This document shows, in pieces, positions 6,871 through 14,047 of a DNA stretch of 20,357 nucleotides (positions are counted from its first letter, which is position 1; each line of letters starts with the position of its first letter). The notes beneath the pieces are model-generated. The model had not been told where the DNA came from. It did not search any database and saw only the letters and a program-made list of their open reading frames with translations. The translations under genes were made by a program, and so were the position numbers. This stretch comes from Microcaldota archaeon (lineage in GTDB: Archaea > Micrarchaeota > Micrarchaeia > Anstonellales > Anstonellaceae): NCBI GenBank assembly GCA_026414325.1, contig JAOAJF010000014.1, positions 1-20,357 of the forward strand, read 5' to 3'.

Positions 6871-7257
6871 ATGAAGATTAGAGGTAAAGTAAAAAAAGGT
6901 CTAGGGGAAGGAAAAAAGTTTATGTCTTTAAAGGAATATAGAGAGGGATTTTATAAAATTTTTAATTATTATCCTTATAGAGGAACACTAAATTTAGAAT
7001 TAGACAAAAAAAATCTAGAAAATTTTAATAGTAAGATAAAAACAAGAAAAAAAAGATTGGTAAAAGGATTTAAAAAAAATGGTAAAATATATAGAGAAGT
7101 AAAAGTAGTAAAAGCAAAAATTGGTAAAAAAATAATAGGTGTTGTTTTTCCATTTTATAAACATCATCCGAAAAATATTGTAGAAATAATTGCAAAAGAA
7201 AATCTCAGAAGAGAATATAAACTAAAAGACGGCGATGAAATAGAATTTGAAATTTAA
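6871..7257 (+). CDS. ribK: CTP-dependent riboflavin kinase (archaeal RibK/DUF120)
   Basis: Phosphorylates riboflavin to FMN using CTP, in the archaeal family related to a cradle-loop barrel fold. The 128-aa protein is the catalytic domain only, without the N-terminal HTH found in some homologues. Diagnostic segments are GKVKKGLGEGKKF near the N-terminus, YYPYRGTLNLEL around residues 33-44 (usual form PYPGTLNL) and the C-terminal IAKENLRREYKLKDGDEIE. It completes the flavin pathway begun by ribB-ribD, although it lies 2.9 kb downstream with its own promoter and a K-turn-bearing leader. GTGAG at 6863-6867 is the likely ribosome-binding site, directly after the RNA stem. Its stop overlaps the 3' end of fen1 on the other strand by 4 nt. 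Confidence 0.93.
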   Translation: MKIRGKVKKGLGEGKKFMSLKEYREGFYKIFNYYPYRGTLNLELDKKNLENFNSKIKTRKKRLVKGFKKNGKIYREVKVVKAKIGKKIIGVVFPFYKHHPKNIVEIIAKENLRREYKLKDGDEIEFEI

Positions 7258-8309
7258 AAAAATGAGTCTAATGTTCTTTGGCTTTTATGCTCTTTTTTTA
7301 TTTTATTTACTTGTTCTAATGCTCGTTCAACTCTCTCTGGAGAAAATTCATAGCGGTCTACCAAAATTGAAAATATTCTTTCATTATTAATTTCTTTAAA
7401 TTCTATTGAAAAGTTTTTGTTAATCGGAGGGGAGAGAAAAAATTCTTCTATTTTTTTGTGCTGCTCCAAATTGTTTAGTATTTCTTCTTTTCGTTCTTGA
7501 AATTTTATTAATAAAAGCTCTTTTAGTTCTTCAAAAGTTTTAGCTTCTTTTACAAGTTTGAATGCTGTTTTTGGACCTACCTTATATATTCCTTCATTAA
7601 AATCAGTTCCTACTAAAATTGCTATCCACACTAATTTTTGTTGAGTGAGATTTAACTCACTTAATTCTTTTTCTAATTCTATCAATTCTGGCTCTATGTT
7701 TATATAAATATTTTTTTTAGGTACTTTTCTTTTTCCACTAAAGGAAATATTTCTTAACAATTTTTTAGCCCCAAATAATAAACTATCATAATCCTGAGAA
7801 GCTACAGCCCAGGCAATATCTTCTTTTACTAAATAGGCTGCCTGTGCTTCTCCTTCGCTTGGAGCCTGAATATAAGGAATCCCCATAGCATCTAACAACT
7901 CTTTAGCTTGTTCTATCATTTCTGGAGTTAATTTTGATGTTTGTTGTGCATAACTAAAAGCTGCAGTTAAATCCCCTTCTGCAATTGCCTCAGTAAATTT
8001 CTCTTTAGCTTTTTCTTTTCTCTCCTCTCTTTTTAAAAGTGTGTTTGATTTTAGTTCAAATGGCTCACCATCAAAAACAAATATTGGAGAAATTCCATAC
8101 TCAAGCCACTTTAAAGTTCTATAAAATAATCCAGAAAGATGAGCAGTAATATTTCCCTTGCTATCCATCAATAAACTACCATCTGGTTGCCTAATTGAAG
8201 ATAAAAACTGGTATAAAATATTGTTTCCATCTACAGCAATTTTCTTGTTTGCCAAAGCCTCTAAAGAGATTGGAGTTGGCTTAAAAAGTGCTGAAAGATC
8301 GCACCCCAT
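7254..8309 (-). CDS. fen: Flap endonuclease 1
   Basis: Structure-specific 5' flap nuclease for Okazaki fragment maturation and repair. Acidic metal-binding segments appear in order: VDGNNILYQF (near residue 25), FVFDGEPFELK (near 75), SEGEAQAAYL (about 150), SQDYDSLLFG (about 170) and GTDFNEGIYKVGPKTA (about 230, with the helix-hairpin-helix). The protein ends QRTLDSFF, a PCNA-interacting PIP box. The start is set at 8309 rather than 8336 because MGCDLSALF is the conserved FEN1 N-terminus (usual form MGVdL) and GTGAT sits 5 nt before it. That ribosome-binding site includes the TGA stop of mbf1, so the genes are coupled. Length 351 aa is slightly above the archaeal average because of an extended C-terminal helical part. 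Confidence 0.96.
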   Translation of the reverse strand: MGCDLSALFKPTPISLEALANKKIAVDGNNILYQFLSSIRQPDGSLLMDSKGNITAHLSGLFYRTLKWLEYGISPIFVFDGEPFELKSNTLLKREERKEKAKEKFTEAIAEGDLTAAFSYAQQTSKLTPEMIEQAKELLDAMGIPYIQAPSEGEAQAAYLVKEDIAWAVASQDYDSLLFGAKKLLRNISFSGKRKVPKKNIYINIEPELIELEKELSELNLTQQKLVWIAILVGTDFNEGIYKVGPKTAFKLVKEAKTFEELKELLLIKFQERKEEILNNLEQHKKIEEFFLSPPINKNFSIEFKEINNERIFSILVDRYEFSPERVERALEQVNKIKKEHKSQRTLDSFF

Positions 8310-8313
8310 AAGA

Positions 8314-8787
8314 TCACTTTTTTTTCTTTTTATCAACTTCTAAAATATCTCCAAGAGTTAAATCATTTGAGGCTGAAGGAGAAGTAGTTGAAACCTCTAA
8401 AGAATTAGAAGAAAGAAGTTTTACTCCTAATTCATATTCTAATTTTTTTACTAAAGAAAGAGGGGGGATTGTTTTTTCCTTTTCTATTCTTTCTAAATAA
8501 GATTCTTTTTGTGCTAATCTTTCTGCTAAAACTGCAAGAGAGATACCTAGCTTTTGTCTTGCTTGAGAAATTTTTTTACCAAAATCTTCAACTAATTCAT
8601 ATTCTGGCTCACTCAAAGTAGAAGAAGAAATAGGTTTTTTGTTTTTTGTATCAGTTGAAAATATAGGCCTTTGTAAAATTTTTCCTAAGCTGGAACACTC
8701 TTTACAGACATTAAGTTTTGCACCTTCAATTAAAACTAAATAAAATTGATTATTTTCTATTTTTTTCCCACAGCTTTCGCATTCCAT
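8314..8787 (-). CDS. mbf1: Multiprotein-bridging-factor-like transcription factor (archaeal MBF1)
   Basis: A 157-aa DNA- or ribosome-associated factor. The N-terminal zinc ribbon shows CESCGKKI and CKEC (four Cys within the first 35 residues). A Ser/Thr-rich linker follows, then an HTH_3 domain (about residues 70-125) with the MBF1-like pattern DFGKKISQARQKLGIS and an LxxxLAxxES helix. A short lysine tail ends the protein. The start is at the ATG preceded by GGTGAG; an in-frame TTG 12 nt upstream overlaps that site and is unlikely. It is transcribed leftward, away from the M50 protease gene, and its stop codon is part of the fen1 ribosome-binding site, so both probably share one mRNA. Confidence 0.93.
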   Translation of the reverse strand: MECESCGKKIENNQFYLVLIEGAKLNVCKECSSLGKILQRPIFSTDTKNKKPISSSTLSEPEYELVEDFGKKISQARQKLGISLAVLAERLAQKESYLERIEKEKTIPPLSLVKKLEYELGVKLLSSNSLEVSTTSPSASNDLTLGDILEVDKKKKK

Positions 8788-8831
8788 AGCTCTCACCAAA
8801 TTACTAAAAACCTAATGAATAATAAGCTTAA

Positions 8832-8841
8832 TAATTTTAAG
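8832..8841 (-). promoter_or_regulatory. Candidate TATA box for mbf1-fen1
   Basis: Read on the minus strand this is CTTAAAATTA, centred about 50 nt before the mbf1 ATG. That would give a leader of roughly 25 nt that includes the GGTGAG ribosome-binding site. The whole gap is AT-rich, so other TATA-like stretches compete. Confidence 0.35.
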
Positions 8842-8860
8842 TTTCTAAATTTTTAAAACA

Positions 8861-8881
8861 ACTATAAAGTAACTATAAAAT
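8861..8881 (+). promoter_or_regulatory. Candidate TATA box(es) for the M50 protease gene
   Basis: ACTATAAA occurs twice in tandem, 11 nt apart (8861 and 8872). Starts about 25 nt downstream would fall at roughly 8890-8900, leaving a very short leader containing part or all of the AGAAGTGAAAAA that precedes the ATG. Confidence 0.45.
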
Positions 8882-8905
8882 AAAAGGCCTAGCAGAAGTG
8901 AAAAA

Positions 8906-10489
8906 ATGAACCTAATAGAAGAGAATAAAAAAATAGAAGAGAAAACAAAAAAAATAAAGTTAGAGCAAGAAACTAACACCGCCCTCTTTAGCTTTAGCTG
9001 GATTAAAAAAATAAGAGAATTTGCAAAAGAAAAAAAACCTTCGAATAAAAAAGTAGAAAATATACTTACAATTTTTGTAATAATAGTTAGTCTTTCTTTA
9101 TTTGTATATTTGTTAGACCTAAATATTCCGGCAATACCAAAAATTATTCTTATTGGAATTTTGCTAGTTTTTAGTGGAGAAATTTTAATAGGATTAAAGA
9201 ATTTAGATGGGGAATTTGGCTTAATATTTTTTAAGGATAAAAGGCTAATAGATTGGATAGATAAAGTTGGAAAAAAGTATCAGGAATTGTTTGTTTTTTT
9301 TGCAGATATTGGTTTTATAATAGGATATGGATTAGCTGGAATATATTTGATTAAAGACAAAAAAAGTAAGGTTTTTAAAATAGTTTTTGGCTTAATAATC
9401 TTTTTTTTATTTTATAGCTTAATTATGCCCCATACTTATTCTGCCTTAGTAGGAAGTATAAATGATAGTGAGCTAGCCTCTGCCTCAAGATATTTAAGAG
9501 AACAAAATTTTTATGATTACAAAATCGAGTTTTTTGTTCTGGAAAATAAGATTACAATTAGTTTGGCAATGATTTTTTATGGTATTAGTATTTGTTTTGG
9601 TATTGCTGGTGCAGCTTTAGCCTCATTAATAACTTACTCGATTATTGTAGGAACAGCTCTTGTTATAAAAATTTTTGAGCTAGTTGGTGGTTTTTTTGGC
9701 TTAGCTATAGCTTCAACTAACTTGCCACCTGCAGGCGGAACTGTTTTAATTCCAGGTAGAAATCTGCCACTTTTAGAAGGGATAATAGCTTTTATAATAA
9801 TACTCATGGTACATGAGCTTGCACATGGATTTTTAGCCAGAATATATGAAGTAAAGCTTCGCTCTACTGGAATAGTGTTTTTTGGAATTTTACCAATAGG
9901 GGCATTTGTTGAACCAGATGAAGAAGAGATGGAAAAAATAGAAAAATATAAACAGAATAGAATATTGGTAGCAGGAAGTGCTTCAAATATATATAGTGGA
10001 ATTTTGATTTTTTGTTTGTTTAGTATTATTATACTTCTAACTGCTCAGTATAGAATAGAAGGATATTACTATCAAAAAGATGGGCAATATATATTAATAA
10101 ATAAAATAAATTCTATAGAAGTAGAAAAGTTTTTAGCTGAAAAAATTAATTTAAGTGCTACAAAGGAGCTCATACTAAGCACTCAAAATGGAGAAATTAA
10201 AATCGAGAAAAAAGTGCTGGAATATATAAAAAGATATTACAAAGATGGCTATAATTTCAAATACAAATATATAAAAGAATGGGAGTTTTTAGAGTTTATT
10301 TTAAATACATTAAAATTAAGCTTTGCACTAAATCTTATTATAGGTAGTATTAATCTTTTGTTTATCCCATTCTTTGATGGCAGTAAGATATTACAAAATA
10401 GTATAGAAAACAAAAATATTGCAAATGCAATAGTATTAATAAATTCTGCTGCCTTTTTAATTAATCTTCTACCCTGGATATTTAAATAA
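8906..10489 (+). CDS. Site-2 protease-like M50 family membrane metalloprotease
   Basis: A 527-aa multi-pass membrane protein. The zinc motif HELAH (about residues 303-307) lies at the start of a membrane segment, and the second metal ligand is in LFIPFFDGSK (Asp near residue 491, the usual NxxPxxxxDG motif of this family). After HELAH come GILPIGAFVEPDEEEM and VAGSASNIYSG, typical of archaeal S2P homologues. The first 60 residues are charged and cytoplasmic-like. About six hydrophobic stretches precede the catalytic core, and a polar insert (about 390-460) sits between the two motif halves where other members carry PDZ domains; none is obvious here. The likely role is intramembrane cleavage of regulators or signal peptides. 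Substrate is unknown. It is divergent from mbf1. Confidence 0.9.
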   Translation: MNLIEENKKIEEKTKKIKLEQETNTALFSFSWIKKIREFAKEKKPSNKKVENILTIFVIIVSLSLFVYLLDLNIPAIPKIILIGILLVFSGEILIGLKNLDGEFGLIFFKDKRLIDWIDKVGKKYQELFVFFADIGFIIGYGLAGIYLIKDKKSKVFKIVFGLIIFFLFYSLIMPHTYSALVGSINDSELASASRYLREQNFYDYKIEFFVLENKITISLAMIFYGISICFGIAGAALASLITYSIIVGTALVIKIFELVGGFFGLAIASTNLPPAGGTVLIPGRNLPLLEGIIAFIIILMVHELAHGFLARIYEVKLRSTGIVFFGILPIGAFVEPDEEEMEKIEKYKQNRILVAGSASNIYSGILIFCLFSIIILLTAQYRIEGYYYQKDGQYILINKINSIEVEKFLAEKINLSATKELILSTQNGEIKIEKKVLEYIKRYYKDGYNFKYKYIKEWEFLEFILNTLKLSFALNLIIGSINLLFIPFFDGSKILQNSIENKNIANAIVLINSAAFLINLLPWIFK

Positions 10490-10493
10490 AAAA

Positions 10494-10508
10494 GATTTAA
10501 AAATATAA
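10494..10508 (+). promoter_or_regulatory. Candidate TATA region for the TPR gene
   Basis: ATTTAAAAATATAAT lies about 25 nt before the TPR gene ATG, so a leaderless transcript is possible. A GGAG at 10511-10514 could serve as ribosome-binding site if the gene is instead read through from the M50 gene. Confidence 0.4.
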
Positions 10509-10524
10509 TTGGAGTTTTAAAAGT

Positions 10525-11115
10525 ATGAAGAAATTAAATGAAAGAGAACTAGTGCTAATTTATAACGAGGGAGTAAAAAATTATAAAGCACAAAATTATC
10601 AAAAAGCTATTGAGAATTTTTTGATTGTTTTTAAAAACAACAATAAAGACCCTCAGCTAAAAATTGCTCTTGCTAGTTCTTATAATAACTACGGTGTTCA
10701 GCTCTATAAAGAAAATAAATATCAGGAAGCACTTTTGATGTTTAAAAAAGCTTCTGAATTTGAACCAACCAATTTGCAATTTATTGAAAATATAAAAATA
10801 GCACAAAAAAAGATAAAAGAGCAGCGCTTGCATCAGCTAACAACACAGGCTTACTTGTTCTTTCAAAACAAAGAATATGAAAAAGCTCTAAAAAAATTAC
10901 TAACAGCTCAAAAGCTTGAGCCTAATGAAGAATCAATAAAAAAGGCTTTAGCTGCTACATATAATGCAATTGGAATAAAAAAATATCTTAACAGAAAATT
11001 TAAAGAGTGTATACAATATTTTGAGCTAGCAAAAAAAACATATCCGCAGAATAATAAATACGAAGAAAACATCAAAATAGTACAAAATGTTTTGGGCCAA
11101 AAAGTTGCTAGATAA
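10525..11115 (+). CDS. TPR-repeat protein
   Basis: A 196-aa soluble protein made almost wholly of tetratricopeptide repeats. Four units can be seen, each with the small-Tyr-Ala pattern: starting near residue 12 (YNEGVKNYKAQNYQKAIENF), 53 (NNYGVQLYKENKYQEALLMF), 111 (TTQAYLFFQNKEYEKALKKL) and 149 (AIGIKKYLNRKFKECIQYF). Units 2, 3 and 4 end in Pro-containing turns (EPTN, EPNE, YPQN). TPR solenoids bind partner proteins or peptides. The partner is unknown; the M50 protease 35 nt upstream is a candidate by position only. There is no signal peptide or membrane segment. Confidence 0.88.
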   Translation: MKKLNERELVLIYNEGVKNYKAQNYQKAIENFLIVFKNNNKDPQLKIALASSYNNYGVQLYKENKYQEALLMFKKASEFEPTNLQFIENIKIAQKKIKEQRLHQLTTQAYLFFQNKEYEKALKKLLTAQKLEPNEESIKKALAATYNAIGIKKYLNRKFKECIQYFELAKKTYPQNNKYEENIKIVQNVLGQKVAR

Positions 11116-11125
11116 AAATTTAAAC
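11116..11125 (+). promoter_or_regulatory. Candidate TATA box for a leaderless thrS transcript
   Basis: AAATTTAAAC is centred 25 nt before the thrS ATG at 11146. No GGTG-like sequence is present in the 20 nt before that ATG, in contrast to most genes here, so thrS is probably leaderless. Confidence 0.45.
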
Positions 11126-11145
11126 TCTTTTTGCTATTGTTAATT

Positions 11146-13071
11146 ATGGCTGATTTAAAAAACCTAAAATTAATTGCTAGAGCAGAAAGTTCAACCAATG
11201 CTTTTGAATTAGCTAAAAAATTAAAAATAGAACTGAAGGATATTGTTGCAATAAAAATAGATGGAAAACTTTATGATTTAAATAAAAAAATCGAAAAAGA
11301 CCAAATAGTAGAATTTGTTAAAAATAATTCTCCTGAAGGTTTGGAAGTTTTAAGACATTCCTGTGCTCATGTAATGGCCCAGGCTATAGTAAGACTTTAT
11401 AAAGATGCTAAACTAACAATAGGCCCAGTAGTTGAAGATGGCTTTTATTATGATATTTATCGAGAAAAACCATTCGAATTAGAAGATATAAAGAAAATAG
11501 AACAAGAAATGAAGCAGATAATAGAAGAAGACCAGCCTTTTGAAAGAGTAGAAGTTTCAAAACAAAAAGCAAAAGAATTATATAAAGACAATAAATATAA
11601 ATTAGAGATAATCGAAGAATTGGATGAAAATCAACCAATTAGTATTTATTATAATCGAAAAACTTCAAAAAGTCCAGCTAAAGAAAAAGAATTTTTTGAT
11701 CTTTGTACTGGACCGCACGTTCCATCTACTTGCTATATTAAGGCTTTTAAAATACTTAAAGTTGCAGGTGCTTATTGGAGAGCAAATGCTGCTAATGATC
11801 AATTACAAAGAATTTATGGGACTTGCTTTGCAACAAAGCAAGAGTTAGACCAATATCTTGAAAGATTAGAAAAAGCAGCTTTAGCAGATCATAGAAAACT
11901 TGGAAAAGAGCTAAATTTAATTATGTTTTCTGAAATGGCCCCAGGCATGGTCTTTTTTTTGCCAGATGGCTATACAATACGCCAAGAGCTAGAAAACTTT
12001 ATACGACAAGAGCAACAAAAACTTGGCTATAAGGAGGTCAGAACACCAATTATTATAAATACAAAAGTTTGGCAAATATCTGGCCATTGGGACCATTATA
12101 AAGACAATATGTATTTTACAAAAATTGATGAGCAAAACTATGGTATAAAGCCAATGAATTGCCCAGGCCATATGTTAATTTTTGCAAATTCTTCAAAAAG
12201 CTATAGAGACTTGCCACTAAAAATATCTGAATTTGGTTTGGTCCATCGCCATGAACTTTCAGGAGTTCTATCTGGAATGACAAGAGTAAGAGCATTTACT
12301 CAGGATGATGCACATATTTTTTGCACTGATGAACAAATAGAAGAAGTTGTAATAGAAGTTTTAGACTTAATTCAAAAAGTTTTAAATGTTTTTGGTTTTG
12401 AGTATAGAGCAGAACTTTCAACTAGGCCAGAAAAGTATATGGGGGAACTAAAACTATGGCAAAAAGCAGAAGAAGCTTTAAAAAACGCATTAAAAAAATC
12501 AAAGCTCGACTATAGCATAAATGAAGGAGACGGTGCGTTTTATGGACCAAAAATAGACTTTAAAGTAAAGGATGCCTTAGGAAGAGTGTGGCAGCTATCA
12601 ACCTGCCAGCTAGATTTTCAAATGCCAATTAGATTTGAACTTAAATACGAAGGAAAAGATGGCCGGCTTCATCATCCAGTTGTAATTCATAGAGCAATTT
12701 ATGGCTCTTTTGAAAGGTTTATTGCAATATTAATAGAGCACTATGCTGGAAAATTTCCAATATGGCTCTGCCCAACTCAGGTAATTCTTCTAGCAGTAGC
12801 TGAAAAACACTTACCCTATTGCTTAGAATTGGAAGAAAAAATTAAAAAAGAAAAAATAAGAGTTGAAACCTATAAAAAAGAAGCAACAATAAATCTTAAG
12901 ATAAGAGAAGCACAATTAAGAAAAATACCATATATGATAGTTATAGGTGACAGAGAAGTTAGCGGAGAAAAACTTACAATAAGAAAACGTAATGGTCAGC
13001 AGCTAAAAATGAGTTTGGAAGAGTTTATAGCTTTTGTTAAAAATAAAATTGAAAACAAAGAAAATGATTAA
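11146..13071 (+). CDS. thrS: Threonyl-tRNA synthetase (bacterial-type, TGS + N2 editing domain)
   Basis: Class II synthetase that charges and proofreads tRNA-Thr. Domains in order: TGS (about 1-62); N2 editing domain with HSCAH (His71, His75) and DLCTGPHV (Cys187, His191); class II catalytic core (about 265-535) with the zinc ligands Cys339 in MNCPGH, His390 in DDAHIF and His515 in VIHRAI, plus motif 2 VHRHELSG; and a C-terminal anticodon-binding domain ending near residue 640. The 641-aa length matches bacterial ThrRS (E. coli 642). Many archaea have a different N-terminal editing domain related to D-Tyr deacylase, so this is a bacterial-type enzyme. The start at 11146 gives MADLKNLK; the in-frame TTG at 11131 is unlikely. 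Its stop overlaps the next gene. Confidence 0.96.
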   Translation: MADLKNLKLIARAESSTNAFELAKKLKIELKDIVAIKIDGKLYDLNKKIEKDQIVEFVKNNSPEGLEVLRHSCAHVMAQAIVRLYKDAKLTIGPVVEDGFYYDIYREKPFELEDIKKIEQEMKQIIEEDQPFERVEVSKQKAKELYKDNKYKLEIIEELDENQPISIYYNRKTSKSPAKEKEFFDLCTGPHVPSTCYIKAFKILKVAGAYWRANAANDQLQRIYGTCFATKQELDQYLERLEKAALADHRKLGKELNLIMFSEMAPGMVFFLPDGYTIRQELENFIRQEQQKLGYKEVRTPIIINTKVWQISGHWDHYKDNMYFTKIDEQNYGIKPMNCPGHMLIFANSSKSYRDLPLKISEFGLVHRHELSGVLSGMTRVRAFTQDDAHIFCTDEQIEEVVIEVLDLIQKVLNVFGFEYRAELSTRPEKYMGELKLWQKAEEALKNALKKSKLDYSINEGDGAFYGPKIDFKVKDALGRVWQLSTCQLDFQMPIRFELKYEGKDGRLHHPVVIHRAIYGSFERFIAILIEHYAGKFPIWLCPTQVILLAVAEKHLPYCLELEEKIKKEKIRVETYKKEATINLKIREAQLRKIPYMIVIGDREVSGEKLTIRKRNGQQLKMSLEEFIAFVKNKIENKEND

Positions 13072-13648
13072 AATGTTAAAGAAAAAATTTTATTTTCTGA
13101 TAGAATGGGTAATAAGTTTTTTTGATAGAATAAACATAGAGCCAAATTTTGTTACTTTAAGTTCTGTTTTTTTTGCTTTCATATCTTCATATTTAATTTA
13201 TATAAAAAATAATTTGGCAATTTTATTTGTTTTATTAGCATTTTTTGCAGATGCTGTAGACGGAGCACTTGCAAGAAGAAAAAATAAGGTTAGCAGATTT
13301 GGAGCTTATTTAGATGGGATATGTGATCGTATTGTAGAATTTTTTATAATCTTGCCTTTTTTGTTTTTTCAACCAACAGCTCTTGCGGCAATAATTTTAA
13401 TGTTTTTTGGTTCATTTATGCATGCATTTTCTAAAGCTTATTCAGATCACAGAAAAATATTGGATAGTAAAACTGCTGCTAATTTATCAACAATTTTTGG
13501 AAGAGTTGAAAGAACTATTTTACTTATATTTGTAGTAATCTTCTACATTATGAATATTGAGCTGTATTTGTATTTGTTGTGGATTGGAGCTATTCTGTCT
13601 TTGATAGCATTTATTGTTCTACAAATAAAAATAGGTAAGGCAGCCTGA
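13064..13648 (+). CDS. CDP-alcohol phosphatidyltransferase family membrane protein
   Basis: A 194-aa membrane enzyme that moves a phospho-alcohol headgroup between CDP-lipid or CDP-alcohol and its acceptor. The diagnostic DxxDGxxARxxxxxxxxGxxxDxxxD motif is complete: ADAVDGALARR followed by FGAYLDGICDR (about residues 63-90). Six hydrophobic stretches cover the chain. The exact substrate (inositol phosphate, glycerol, serine) cannot be told; archaeal members make archaeol phospholipids. The start is uncertain: ATG at 13064 overlaps the thrS stop by 8 nt, and ATG at 13073 follows it directly; the earlier start at 13034 is less likely. The stop TGA shares its A with the next ATG. Confidence 0.88.
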   Translation: MIKMLKKKFYFLIEWVISFFDRINIEPNFVTLSSVFFAFISSYLIYIKNNLAILFVLLAFFADAVDGALARRKNKVSRFGAYLDGICDRIVEFFIILPFLFFQPTALAAIILMFFGSFMHAFSKAYSDHRKILDSKTAANLSTIFGRVERTILLIFVVIFYIMNIELYLYLLWIGAILSLIAFIVLQIKIGKAA

Positions 13649-14043
13649 TGAGCAAAATAAAAATTTTAAAAATAAATTTTGATTTTTTTAAGATAATGAT
13701 TATTTTTTATTTATTGACAGTTAGCTATTTTTTGTATTTTAATCCCTATCCAATATTTTATAAGGAGGTGAATTATTCACAACTTTATTATTTAAAAGAT
13801 GGTCAGAGGATAAAAATTTGTGGCCAGATAGAACAAACAAAAGAGTTGGAAAACTACTACTTAATAAAAATATGCCAAGAACAAAAATGTATTAGTGCGC
13901 ATCTAAAATCTAATAATGAGTTTTACAAAGAAAATAAAAAGAATTTAATAAAAAATAAATTTGTTTGCTTATATGGAGAATTAAAAAAGACATATAATAA
14001 TTTTTATTTAAATGTGCATAGTATTGAACAAGAATTAAAGTGA
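13648..14043 (+). CDS. Small membrane-anchored protein, possible OB-fold
   Basis: A 131-aa protein with one N-terminal hydrophobic segment (about residues 14-34) and a short polar domain outside or inside the membrane. The domain has a beta-rich pattern with successive short strands: RIKICGQIEQT, NYYLIKICQ, CISAHLK, KFVCLYGEL and YLNVHSIEQ. Strand order and the xxVxLYGEL-like fourth strand resemble a small OB-fold as found in archaeal nucleic-acid-binding domains; this is only a pattern judgement. It contains four Cys in the soluble part. The start overlaps the upstream stop (TGATG) and the next gene starts 4 nt after its stop, so it is translated with the CDP-alcohol transferase and the DUF112 protein. 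Function unknown. Confidence 0.75.
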   Translation: MSKIKILKINFDFFKIMIIFYLLTVSYFLYFNPYPIFYKEVNYSQLYYLKDGQRIKICGQIEQTKELENYYLIKICQEQKCISAHLKSNNEFYKENKKNLIKNKFVCLYGELKKTYNNFYLNVHSIEQELK

Positions 14044-14047
14044 AAAT

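Noticed and set aside
7250..7262. A transcription terminator between ribK and fen1
   Set aside because: The two stop codons overlap on opposite strands and no T-run or hairpin stands clear of the coding sequence.
11624..11848. Plus-strand 74-aa open frame inside thrS
   Set aside because: It is an out-of-frame shadow of the ThrRS editing domain, with no ribosome-binding site.
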